From assembly GCA_965644315.1 (NCBI GenBank), contig CBFFRQ010000014.1, forward strand, positions 1-64,000: DNA of 64,000 bases. Direction: 5' to 3'. The notes beneath the pieces are model-generated. The model did not search any database, had not been told where the DNA came from, and saw only the letters and a program-made list of their open reading frames with translations. Each line of letters starts with the position of its first letter. The first letter of the stretch is position 1. This DNA is from Caecitellus pseudoparvulus. Taxonomy: Eukaryota; Bigyra: Bicosoecida. Positions 1 through 10,041 of the stretch are shown here, one piece after another. The translations under genes and the position numbers were made by a program.

Positions 1-158
1 GTGGCCGGTCCACAGGTCAAGCATGATTTCCTGGCAAGGCACTTGCACCTCGATCGAGAGGGGTAAACACGGAGCCCATAGTCAATGTGTCTTGTTCAAC
101 TCACCACCTTCTTGCACAAATTCATCTCATCCGAGCGACTTCTCCTCTTCTTGCGCAT
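1..158 (-). CDS. 5' end of an unidentified gene running off the left edge
   Basis: On the minus strand an ATG at 158 opens a short basic reading frame (MRKKRRSRSDEMNLCKKV) that ends at a GTGAGT donor. After a 74-nt intron (31-104) a CCAG acceptor continues it in phase 0 as EIMLDLWTGH to base 1. The structure (54-nt first exon, 74-nt intron) matches the other genes in the window, and the frame runs divergently from the folylpolyglutamate synthase gene. Only 28 residues are visible, so no family can be named. The call rests on splice-site fit and the Lys/Arg-rich start alone, and could be chance. Confidence 0.3.
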
Positions 159-394
159 CGAACGGTTGAAGGCGTCTCCACCGCCGATCGTGGATGGGAT
201 GCCTGCATACCAGAACGGCCGCCACAACTAATCGCTTACTGAAGCTGAGTCCATTCAATTTTCCTGTTTGATGCGTTCCCGTTTTCTCCTACAGCGCACG
301 CCCCGGCCTTGCTGCGTGGTTGGGAGCACCTCTGGCCGCTGTCCGCTTCCATTTCGCTCTGGTATTGGCCGCTCAATTGAGGGACGAGTTCGTC

Positions 395-2370
395 ATGGCG
401 GCTGGCACAGGGCGCGACATGGCAGCTGCGATGAAGGCGGTGTTTTCTACCCTCATGGGCGGCGCTGGTCTTGAGCGCCGAGCCGCGAACCGAGGGGCTG
501 TCGTTACACAGATGCGGCTGCTGGCCAGGGCCATCCAGCTGCCGCTGGACAGCATGAGCTATGTCCACATCGCGGGGACCAAGGGGAAGGGTTCCACAGC
601 CTCGATGTGCGAGAGCATGTTACGGTGTGCTGGATATACTACAGGTGCGTGAGGTCGGCTTCCAGGCTGTTGTTTCTGAAGCTCAACGAAACATTCTGTG
701 CATCGTTTTCCGCACCTTGCGCAGGTCTGTTTACTTCGCCTCACCTGGTGACGATGCGCGAGCGCATTCGCTTGAACGGAAAGCCCATTGACGAAGAACG
801 CTTCTTGTTGCATTTTTGGCACGTGTGGGATGCTGTGCAGGCTGCAGTCGTGCGTGGCCCTCTGCCGCGCTGGCCTTCTGGCAACTGCTGCTCAGCCAGG
901 CGCCTCGGACGCTTGATACCTCTCATTTCGCAGGCGGGGGACGAGGGTGTGCACCAGCCTGGCTTCTTCCACTTCCTTACTTTGCTGAGCTTTCACATCT
1001 TTGCGCAGGAGGCTGTGGACGTCGTCGTTCTTGAGGTCGGGCTGGGAGGCCGCCTGGATGCCACGAATGTCATTTCTCAGCCGGCGGTGACTGGCATCAC
1101 CACTCTGGACTACGACCATGTGAAGGTACTGGGCCCAACACTTCCCCACATAGCACGCGAGAAAGCAGGCATCATGAAGCGTGGCGTGCCTTGTTTCACA
1201 GTCCCCCAGGCGGGGGGGGCGGATGGCGCCGTGCACGCTGCGTTGGCTGAGGCAGCTGCAAAGACTGAAGCCCCCCTCACGACGGTGGATCCGTCATGGT
1301 TGGAGGCGCGCCTGACAGCCTCTGAGGGGGCACCGGGCGTGGATGTCCCGCAGTCCATCGCAGGGGGTGCCTCGTACCAACGCCTGAATGCGGCGTTGGC
1401 ACTGGCTTTGGTGGAGTGCTATCTGCAGCGCGGACCCCCTCCTGGCTGGCGCAAGGAGCCTGGCGTCCCCCCAGCACCCCCTGCTATCAGCCCCGCAACC
1501 AGGGCTGACCTGGCGCCTCCCACTGCTCCGATGGCCCCTGCTTGTGCCACAGGGCTGGGGCGAGCACGGTGGCCAGGCCGCGCTCACGCCTTGCGAGCGG
1601 CAAGCAGCCCAGACTGTGTCCTGACACTGTGTCTGGATGGCGCCCATACCGCCGCTGCGATGGAGAAGGCTCTCGAGTGGTTCCACGACAAGGCCGGGCA
1701 GGCAGGGCCCCACTCGTTGCTGTTCAACAGCGCCCATGAAAAGGACCCAATCCCTCTGTTGGCACCGCTTGCCAAGCATGAGTGGGGTGGTGGGGTGTGC
1801 TTCGCGCCTTTTGACTTCGGCAAGCCCTCCAGGATGCCCCCTCCGACTGCAGAGCAGGTGTTTGAGGCACACTTCAGCCACAGAGTTGAGTGTGGAGAGC
1901 TGGCACCCGAGGCGGCGCCGGCTGCAGCGGCACATGCCAAGGCTGTGCTGGCACAGGTGCAGGGTGCAGCGCTGACCCCTGAAGCCGCCCTGAGTAGCGG
2001 AGCTGCTTCATCTGTTCCCCTCGCTGATGCGGCTCTGGCGGCTGCGAAGGGTGAGGCTGCCCCCACTACACACCAGTGGCAACTCACCTTGGCCCAGGTG
2101 TGGGGTGCGATTCGGGCAGGCGCCTTGGAGCTGGGGGGCAGCATCCCAACCTCCACACATGCGGAAGACAGTCGCGTCACGGTGGCAGCGTCAGTCGCCG
2201 ATGCCCTGCGCACCCTGGGAGGGGGGTCGGACGTGCCGACGCTGCAGAGGGCCGCGGAGGCAGACGCTGGGAGCAGCCCGCCGAAGGAGCGGTCTGTCCT
2301 GGTGACTGGGAGCCTGTACCTGGTCGGCAACACGCTGCAGCACGTGGGGTGGGACCCAGACAACGCCTGA
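395..2370 (+). CDS. FPGS: Folylpolyglutamate synthase (Mur ligase family)
   Basis: Exons 395-644, 725-849 and 934-2370 give 603 aa. The enzyme adds glutamates to tetrahydrofolate using ATP, which keeps folates inside the cell or mitochondrion. Visible family marks are the ATP-binding loop HIAGTKGKGS (about residues 58-67), the LFTSPHLVTMRERIRLNG block created exactly by removing intron 1 (80 nt, phase 1), PGFFHFLTLLSFHIF and VDVVVLEVGLGGRLDATN, LDGAHT (about 359-364), and a C-terminal VLVTGSLYLVGN block. Intron 2 (84 nt) is a multiple of three without a stop, so unspliced sequence also stays open. I chose the ATG at 395; the frame is open further upstream but has no ATG there. Residues about 270-320 and 440-480 are Ala/Pro-rich insertions. 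The gene converges on the next one, 36 bp away. Confidence 0.93.
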
Positions 2371-2406
2371 ATGCATTGCCAGCAGCCACCGTCTCCGTGG
2401 CGGCCC

Positions 2407-4992
2407 TCACCACTCTCTTGACCCCGCCACTTCGTCGGTGAGTTGGGCCAGCGGGCCACCTGCTGCACCCACGGCATCCCCTGAGCTGAAGCCGTGGCCT
2501 GAGCCAGTCGAGGGCCTGCGCCCTCGCTGGGGCGCATGTGGGTCAGGGTTTGGGGACGCTCCTGCAGGCATGGTCACCCCCGCCCCCCACGCCGTGTAGC
2601 CGTACAAACCCTCCAAGGACGCCCCAGCCCACCCGCCAAGAGGCGTGTGCCCGACTTCACCACTAGACACACCACCTCCTGCTGAGCCACTGCCAAGGTG
2701 GCCTGCACTGGGTGGCGCCAGGAGGGGCCGGGGGCGCAAGGTGGCGGCGGCAGGTGACGTGATGTGCGAGACTGTGTCCGGGGGCGCCAGACCCATGACG
2801 TCGCCACCCAAGGACAAACCTGGCCCTCCACCCTCACCCAGCAGTCCGGAGTCCACAGACCCCCCCCTTACGTGGCTGGCAGAGCCAAGACCGGGAGACG
2901 GGAAAGGGTGCAAACCACCCCCCCCTGACGAGGCAATGCTGAGGGGGGGTCCGCCCGTCCCCATCACATCACCAGCCCCTGGCCGCCCCAGACTGGACAG
3001 CGCCGAGCCTGCACGTGCGTACTCGGCAGCTGCAGCTCCCACCGTGCCTCCATCGTGGCTCGAGCCTGGCAAAGCCACATGCCCCGCACCCCCCTCACCC
3101 GGCACCCCAGGCGCCTTGCCGGCCAGCTGGTGTGGCAGCATGCCTGGAGGTGCAGAGGCACGGGGCGTGTCTGCGATGCCAAACACCACAGGCGACGCCG
3201 CAGATGCGGTTGGTCGGTGACGGTGCTTCGCAGCAGGCACCGGCGCAGACGCCACGGCTGGCAAGCCCACCGACACCGAGTCAGCTCCGCGCCGCCCACG
3301 CAGGTCCGCCGCCTCGATGAAGTCGAATGGGTCGAACCGGTCCCCCTCGTCCTCTGCGGCAAAGGCCACACCCAGAGCCGCCTGCAGGCCCGCCAGACCT
3401 GCCGCTGGCGCAGCTCGGGTGCTGTCGGCATCGGAAGCACCCCCCATGCTCCCCCCCCTCTTGCGTTGGGGGAGGGGGGCTGGTGGGCCAGACACGCCCT
3501 CAGCCTCCTCGTGTGGCGCTGGCGACAGGGGCGTCGCCCCGCCCCGCCCGCCGCTCTTCCCCCCCCGGGACATGGAGCGTGAGCGAGCGGTCAAGCCCCC
3601 ACTGATGTTGCTGCCCTCGCCTGAGCCGAGGCTGGGGCTCACAGCGCCCGGCGGAGGCGGTGAGAAGCCACGGCCTGAGACGTGCCGACTACCCTGCCGC
3701 CCTCCCCGCTGTCGCCCCCGCGAGGTGGGTGCCCCCGCCATGGCGCCGGACAGGTTGGACGTGGCGCTTTCGCGTTCCCACGCCTCAGCGGCAACTGCTG
3801 CGAACTTGCTCAGCGCATCGCTCGCGGCAGCAGTGGAGGCGCCCCCAGCCATCCACCCCGCCGTCTGGGCAACGGACGCCCTGGAGGAGGGGGGAGCCGG
3901 CAGCTTGGTGCTCTGCAGGGGGTGGGGCAGGGACACGCCCTGAGCAGGCTCGCCGGACACGCCGGTCGCCTGTGCCAGGCCCTGGTGGCCGAGTGGCATG
4001 CCGCTGCCCCGGCCGAGGCCGCCTTCCGCCCTGGAGCCACTGTGAGGCGGCGCCCCGCCGTGGGCAGGCACCTGTGCCACTGCTGAGCGCCTGTGCCCTG
4101 CAATGACGTACTGCGTGATGGCGGAGGGGATTGTGGCGCTGTGTGGCAGGGGGGCGTGGCCCGAAGCCTGCCCCAGGCAAAAGGCGGCTCGCTGCATGTA
4201 CTGCGCTGCCCGCGCAACACACTCCACGAAGGATGTGCGCAGGTGCATGAGTTGCTGCAGGGAGAGGGCGCCGCTGGCGGCGCTGTGCAGCTGGTCGCGG
4301 CGGCCGACCTTCGAGTTGCGGCCCCCCGCTCCGCCGAAAGCGAGGTGTGAGTCAGCGGCGCGCTCCTCCACCAACACCGCACACAGCTCATACGCCCGGT
4401 GTAAGATGTCCAGTGTTGAAGTAGGGGGTTGAGCTGCTGTTCCGCCACCGTCGCCGGCGGACGGCGCACTTGCCGCCTGCGCCTCTCCCAGGCGGCGCTT
4501 GCGGCCGCCAGTGGTGGTGCCGGCGCCTCGCGCAGTCGACTTGCGGGACTTGCCGCGACCTCCGCCCGGGGGCTCGATGCCCAGACGCTTGGCGGCTCGA
4601 CGAATGACAGCCTGAGCAGCGAGCGAGTCGTGTGCAGTGAAGGAGGCGGGCACTTCACCTGCCGGCGTGTCGGCGCTGGCCATTTCCGCAACCCACCTGG
4701 CACCGGTTGTGAATGGGCAGCCGCTCGTTGTCGGGCTCGTGAGCCGGCGCGGTGGCGGGGTCCCATCGTTTTCCCCGGAACGCCACGTCAGTCAGCAAGT
4801 CCTTGCACACCTGCCCTTCAGCGGTGGGCTTGTACAGGTACGCCTGTGGGGGTGGGCGCAAGACCAGTGCAGCACGTGTTACGCGGCAGCTCCAACACGC
4901 CTGTCCGCACGCACGACGATGGCGTGGTAGGTGCTTCGAGGCTCGGTGTCCAAGATGGGCTCCTGGCACAGAGCACATGTTGGCCCAGCCAT
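2407..4992 (-). CDS. Uncharacterised protein A with CxxC...HxxC domain, low-complexity tail
   Basis: Exons (minus strand) 4992-4915, 4843-4697 and 4611-2407 give 809 aa. No known family recognised. The first ~90 residues hold a compact domain: CALC at residues 6-9, AYLYKP, FRGKRWD, then HNRC followed by QAVIRR. The same landmarks recur in order in the gene at 7158-9698, which shows the exon joins are right and suggests a zinc-binding fold (Cys-x2-Cys...His-x2-Cys). A basic patch follows (RGKSRKS, GRKRRLG), possibly nuclear-targeting. Two predicted helical stretches rich in Leu/Ala lie at about residues 130-220, then several hundred residues of Gly/Ser/Pro/Ala low complexity. Introns are 71 and 85 nt, both within the conserved domain. 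A DNA- or chromatin-associated role is only a guess. Confidence 0.75.
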
Positions 4993-5411
4993 GCTCGTGT
5001 CCCGTCTTGCACAGAGTCTGCCACAACTGCCTGGCGTCGAAATTGGATGGTGTGCAGCGCGGGGATGACGCGGAGAAGCAGCTTGTCACTAACCAGGTCG
5101 AGCGAGTGGATTTGGGCAATCAAAAGTAGTGGCCACAAGGCGGTGCATGCCATCCGAGCATCACATGCTCGGCAGGATTTTTGTGGTGCAGGTGAGACAG
5201 CCCAAGCGCCGCGTTTCGTCGGCGTTGCGCCTGCTGCACACGCCGCAAAGTGGGGCGCCGAAACCCTGCACAGCTGCACTCTCCACACATAAAGCCAAGC
5301 TCGCTGACATGATGGTGCGTGTGACGCTCATCAGCTTCGACTTTTGCTTCCCCCTATACCGCAACGAGCCTGTGGACCGGCTGGTGTGACGGTGTACCCG
5401 TCCAAGCCGAC
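4993..5411. promoter_or_regulatory. Divergent intergenic region between protein A and PDI
   Basis: These 419 bp lie between two genes transcribed away from each other and so probably hold both promoters. I see no conserved coding. A CCCCTATACC patch at about 5350-5359, roughly 55 bp before the PDI start codon, is the only TATA-like element and is not convincing by itself. Confidence 0.4.
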
Positions 5412-6987
5412 ATGTTGAGGCTAGCTCTGCTTCTGGCTGCGGTGGCAGCCTCGTGCGCGAAGGTAGTGGACCTCACTGGCGCAGCTGACTTTGGAGAGCA
5501 AGTGGAAGCAGCAGGTGCGTCAGCGCGGCCACCCTGCGCAGCGTACCTGCGCTCACTGCGCAACCCTGCTGTGTTTGCCAGATGTCGCTTTCCTGAAGTT
5601 CTACGCGCCGTGGTGTGGCCACTGCAAGGCGCTGGCGCCTGTCTGGGAGGACTTGGGCGATGCAGTGCACGGCGAGTCCAGCATTCTCATCGGCAAGGTG
5701 GACGTGACTCAGGACTCCGCGGTGGGGCATGTTTTTGGCGTGTCTGGCTTTCCCACGCTGCTGCTCGTCGCCAACGGACAAGTTATCAAGTTCACCGGGC
5801 AGCGCACGCTGCCAGCCATGGAGGCCTTCGTGCGAGGTGGCTATGAAGCTGCTCTGGGTGAGGCCAAGCCCTTCCCGGCGCTGCCTCAACCTGTCCCCAC
5901 AGCAGACCCGACCGCCCCCTCCGCCGTGGTGGATGCCACCAGCCTGTCCCCCTCAGAGCTGGACGCCACGCTGCTGTCCAGCTCTGGTGGCGCCTTTGTC
6001 AAGTTCTACGCGCCGTGGTGTGGCCACTGCAAGGCCATGGCCTCTGCCTGGGAAGACGTTGCTGCAGCTGTCAAGGCGGACGGTGTGACTGTTGCCGAGG
6101 TGGATGCCACAGTCAATTCCGCTGCAGCCAAGCGCTTCGGTGTGGCAGGGTACCCCACGCTGGTCTTTGTCAAGGACGGGCAGGTGTGGACGTACAAGGG
6201 CGGGCGCTCAGCTGCTGCCCTGGTGCAGTACGTGCGGGATGCCCCCCCAGCCGGGGGCGGCTCGGCGTACCCAGCAGCCCCAGAGTCCGCTTCGCGCCGT
6301 GCCGCTGGCGCAAGCGGCGAGACTGGCGCAGTGGTGGACCTCACAGATGCCACGTTTGAGCACTTGACTCAGGCTGCCACGGGCGCCACCACTGGACCTT
6401 GGTTCGTGAAGTTCTACGCACCGTGGTGTGGCCACTGCAAGTCCATGGCACCTGCCTGGGAAGACCTGGCTACGGCGATCGGCAGCACCGTGAACGTGGC
6501 GCAAGTGGACTGCACGGCCCACAGGTCCACCTGTCGCCGCTTTGGCGTGAAGAGCTTCCCCACGCTGCTGTTCGTGGACAGGGGGTCCGTGTGGGAGTAC
6601 GAAGGCGAGCGGAAAGCGGAGCCCATGCAGCAGTGGGTAGAGGGCGGCCGCGCTGCAGATGAGTCCACACCCGTGCCGCCCCCTCCGGGGGCACTGGATT
6701 GGATCGAGCGCCACAGCGCCCGCCTGGGCTCTGACTTTGCCATTATGGCCAAGCGGTACCCAGTGGCCATGGTGGTGCTGGCATCTGGCGCCTTCATCGC
6801 GGGTATGTTCTTGATGATGGTCATTGTGCTGCTGACTGAGCCGTCGCGGGAAACCTCCCGTGCCATGCTTCTGCAAGAGCTCGTAGAGGCAGGCAAGGTG
6901 GTGGAGGCGGAGCCCACTGCTCCCGCCCAGCCGGCGCAGCAGGCCGCAGCGGAGGCAACTCCCACTGAGAGCAAGAAGGACCAGTGA
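5412..6987 (+). CDS. Membrane-anchored protein disulfide isomerase, three thioredoxin domains
   Basis: Exons 5412-5514 and 5582-6987 (67-nt intron, phase 1) give 502 aa. A cleavable signal peptide (MLRLALLLAAVAASCA) is followed by three catalytic thioredoxin domains, each with an intact APWCGHCK active site (first Cys near residues 46, 181 and 317). There is no sign of the inactive b-type domains of classical PDI. A hydrophobic segment at about 427-452 should be a single transmembrane helix, leaving an acidic/Ala-rich cytosolic tail that ends KKDQ, a di-lysine (KKxx) ER-retrieval signal. The protein should therefore be a type I ER membrane oxidoreductase that makes or rearranges disulfides in secretory proteins. 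Splicing restores the strand before the first active site (DVAFLKFYAPWCGHC). Confidence 0.93.
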
Positions 6988-7157
6988 CTGTGCCGGCAGC
7001 TGTGGGATGGAGTGGGTGCAGCTGGGCCCCCTGCCTCAGTCTCCAGGAAGCGGAGCTTGCGGCACACCTGTGCCTCACACACCACTGCATTCACATGTGC
7101 AATCCACACGCCCCACACGCACTTCACCAGCACACACTCTGCCCAGTCCACCGCCAC

Positions 7158-9698
7158 CTACAGCACCTTAAGCAGGTGGGCCGATCCAAAGGCTGCAGAG
7201 CCCTGGGCAGGCACGCCAGGCACCTGGCCCAGTCGGGGCGCGGCCGAGAGGCTTCCCGGCCCTGCGCCTCCACGCCCCAGCCCCAGCATGTCTACACTCT
7301 GCACAGAGGATACGGACGCCAAGGCGTCCAGCCGCGGCAAGCTTGGCAGCTGGCTGGCGCTGGCAGGGCGGTCGATGCCACGTGCCAGCGCTGCTGTCTT
7401 GATACCTGCCAGGCCCAGTCGAGCCGCGGAGCCAGCCTTGGGTGCAGCCGGCGTGCCTTGGGGGCCCGTCGTTGCCAGCGCTGCCATGGCCCCTGCTGCT
7501 GCCGCTGCGGCTGCAGGCATGCCGTTAATGCCGCTGGGGTGTGGCAGGCGTTGTCTGGCCCACCGTGCGGCGTCGTAGCGCCGCAGGTCGCGCGTGGTCG
7601 CATGTGGGTTGGGTCGCACAGGGCCCCGGCGAGCTGCGTCTGGTGCGGCCGCCTGCGTCTTGAGAGACGTAGCCAGCAGGTGCACTGGGTGCAGCGGCGC
7701 GGGGCTGGCTTGTGACGTTGGTTGAATGACGCCTGCACCGCCCTTGGCCTGGGCCACAAGAAGTGTGCGGTGCAGGCGAGGAGCGTCTACATCCGACAAG
7801 GCACGTCGCACACGCCGGATGCCTCGCTGCAGCGACCTGAGCAAATAACCGCCCCCCAGCGCCCCAGCATCGTCGCTGTTCGCTTCATGCAGGGTGCCGT
7901 CTGGCTTGGGCTTGGGTGGACCGCGGGGAGCCAAGCCTGGCAGAGGGCGAGGGGGCGGCTCCTCCGCCACTCCACGCGCGTGCACAGCACACTCCACTGC
8001 CTGGTGCGACAGCGGCAAGCCCAGCAGGCCCAAGGACGCGTCTGCGCCAGCCACGAGGCCCGCCACTTCTGCCTTGAGAGCCAACACGCCAGCGTCGTCG
8101 CTTCCTGCCGTCATGCCCTCAGGGACAGGCTGTGGTGGGGCGGGTGTCGGCAGCATGTGGGGGGAGGTGTCAGTCGCGTGCAGCAGGCGTGCTGCCACGG
8201 GGACCAAGGCCCCGTGAGGTGCAGTCGCATCGTGGGCCATGCCCCGCACCAAGTGCCCTGCCGTGGCGGCGGGCAGCTTGGCGCTGGAGCTTGGGGCTGG
8301 GGAGGGCGGCGAGAAGTCTGCGCCATCCGCTGCGCTGCTTGTGCTCAGCGGCGGGACGGGCAGCATGGCTCCCCTGAGCAGCGCCGAAAGCGGTACGCCC
8401 ACACCTTCTTCTGGTTCGGCCATGGAGGAGGACGATGAACCGTCAGAGTCCGCACCGGGCGAGAAGGTCGGGTGGCGGTATGGAAAGGACTGGTCGTGGT
8501 GGACCTGGTGTGGGGGGGGTGGGATGGTGACCCGCGGACCGGCCTGTGCAAAGCGCTGGGTGGTGGGAGCACCGGGGAAGGAGCCTGTCGCTGCTGGTGC
8601 CAGCCCTGCCGCATCGTGCAGTGGGGGTGCGTGGTATGTGCCCTGCCTGTGCTGCTGCATCCCCCCGTATGCAGCCTGTTCCGCAGTCGGCAGTCCAGCG
8701 GAAGTGTAGCCATACCCCACAATGTGGTTGCTCACGGAGCTGGCGTGATGAGATTGGCCACGCAGCACCTCCAGAGCTGCTGAAGACAGCGTCGGAGGCG
8801 GTGGGGGCGCAGCTTTGTGCCCTCTGTTCCCGAGCACCGCTGCACAGTGCTGGGTCAGGCTGAGGGCTTGCCGGGCATGGTCCAGGATGCCACGCGGCGC
8901 CGACGCAGTGCTGCTGGCTGCAGTGGCCGTGGCTGATGTCAAACACCGCCCGTGCAGGCCCGTGAAGGACTCCTGTGTCACCCGCGTCAGCGCGATGCAA
9001 GCCACGCTGAGCAGCTGCTCCAGCGTCACGGACGCCGGGATCCAACCTTGAGCGTCGCCGGAATCCACTGTGCAGGGGCGGGAGGGTGGTGGGCAGTGAT
9101 GGGGCGTGTCACAGGCTGCGTGGGGCGGCCCTGTCCGGCACGCACTGCCTCGAGTGACTCGAACGCCAGTCGCCCCAGCGCCATCGCTTGCGACGCTTCC
9201 TGCACCGCCCGTTCGCGGCGCTTTGGAGGCCAGCGGAGAAGCATCATCCTCGCGCTTGCGCCTCCTAGGTGCACCAATTCCCAGCTGTGAAGGGGCAAAG
9301 TGCACACGGGCTGTCCGGGCGCGAGTTCGAGCACTTCGCGTGGCTGTGGCACGCACCTTCGCTGCCTCGCGGCGAATGACTGCCTGGCACCGGCCATGCA
9401 CCACACGACTCTTGCTGCTCTGCACGTTGGGCGGGCAAGTGGTCACATCCCACGGCACCCCTCGGAACTGCACTTTGCCTGCCAACATGGCCAGGCAGCT
9501 GCCTGGCGGCGGCGTGTTTGGGCCAGCTCCGTGCACTGGGGGCTGCCGCGCACTCCCTTCGCCAGGGCTGACTTGCTGGTACAGGTAGGCCTGTATGGCG
9601 CTGAAGAGGCACCGGCCCTCCGACCCTAGTACCTTGTCGTTGCACAGGGCGCACGGCTCCCCTGTGCCCGGCACATGTTTCTTCCGCTTGGGCGGCAT
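7158..9698 (-). CDS. Uncharacterised protein B, intronless paralog of protein A
   Basis: A single open frame of 846 aa from the ATG at 9698 (the frame extends a few codons upstream only through a TTG). The N-terminus carries MPPKRKK, a likely nuclear-localisation signal, then CALC, AIQAYLY, FRGVPWD and HGRC followed by QAVIRR, matching protein A (2407-4992) landmark by landmark. Between AYLY and FRG it has an extra Gly/Pro-rich loop of about 30 residues. A TxRSART/RARTARV basic stretch follows, then low-complexity Pro/Ser/Ala sequence with a Leu/Ala helical portion near residues 225-330. No introns are seen, whereas A has two within the shared domain. It converges on the PDI gene with 170 bp between stop codons. 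Function unknown; zinc binding and a nuclear location are inferences. Confidence 0.8.
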   Translation of the reverse strand: MPPKRKKHVPGTGEPCALCNDKVLGSEGRCLFSAIQAYLYQQVSPGEGSARQPPVHGAGPNTPPPGSCLAMLAGKVQFRGVPWDVTTCPPNVQSSKSRVVHGRCQAVIRREAAKVRATATRSARTRARTARVHFAPSQLGIGAPRRRKREDDASPLASKAPRTGGAGSVASDGAGATGVRVTRGSACRTGPPHAACDTPHHCPPPSRPCTVDSGDAQGWIPASVTLEQLLSVACIALTRVTQESFTGLHGRCLTSATATAASSTASAPRGILDHARQALSLTQHCAAVLGNRGHKAAPPPPPTLSSAALEVLRGQSHHASSVSNHIVGYGYTSAGLPTAEQAAYGGMQQHRQGTYHAPPLHDAAGLAPAATGSFPGAPTTQRFAQAGPRVTIPPPPHQVHHDQSFPYRHPTFSPGADSDGSSSSSMAEPEEGVGVPLSALLRGAMLPVPPLSTSSAADGADFSPPSPAPSSSAKLPAATAGHLVRGMAHDATAPHGALVPVAARLLHATDTSPHMLPTPAPPQPVPEGMTAGSDDAGVLALKAEVAGLVAGADASLGLLGLPLSHQAVECAVHARGVAEEPPPRPLPGLAPRGPPKPKPDGTLHEANSDDAGALGGGYLLRSLQRGIRRVRRALSDVDAPRLHRTLLVAQAKGGAGVIQPTSQASPAPLHPVHLLATSLKTQAAAPDAARRGPVRPNPHATTRDLRRYDAARWARQRLPHPSGINGMPAAAAAAAGAMAALATTGPQGTPAAPKAGSAARLGLAGIKTAALARGIDRPASASQLPSLPRLDALASVSSVQSVDMLGLGRGGAGPGSLSAAPRLGQVPGVPAQGSAAFGSAHLLKVL

Positions 9699-10041
9699 AT
9701 TGCGCAGCCTGAAACGCAAGCGAAACCTCAGAGGGCCATCAAGCGCTCAGGCTCAGCTGCAGCCAGGCCATGCAGCTGCGCGGTGGTCGTGCGGTTAAAT
9801 ACGTGCAATATTTGATGTGGGGGCTACTTCACCTTGCCTTTTCCCATGCAAGCACTTCGAATGAGGGGTGCCTTGGCTTCCTGAAGGCTTGTTCAGCAAA
9901 TTGGTGGCTCCCAGCTGCGGGCTGAGCCCCCGCGTCTCCTGCCCGGCACCTGGGCGCTGGAACAGCACCTTGTGTCGGATTCATTGGATTCCGTTTAGAC
10001 CTTCCGGCTGTGCCTAGTGCGGTTTGCTGCATCTGGTGGCA
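9699..10041. promoter_or_regulatory. Intergenic region upstream of protein B
   Basis: These 343 bp separate the start of protein B from the stop of the next minus-strand gene. The clearest feature is an AT-rich island at about 9793-9820 (GTTAAATACGTGCAATATTT), about 100 bp upstream of protein B's start codon in otherwise GC-rich DNA, a plausible core promoter for that gene. Nothing coding is supported. Confidence 0.35.

Noticed and set aside
1294-1935. Minus-strand frames inside the FPGS gene (213 and 317 codons)
   Set aside because: They are antisense to conserved FPGS coding sequence and have no motif of their own.
5129-5389. A short plus-strand frame between protein A and PDI
   Set aside because: 86 codons starting from GTG with no recognisable motif; its position between divergent starts suggests promoter DNA.
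6988-7157. Small frames in the PDI-protein B convergent spacer
   Set aside because: They overlap the 3' ends of the flanking genes in other frames and have no independent support.
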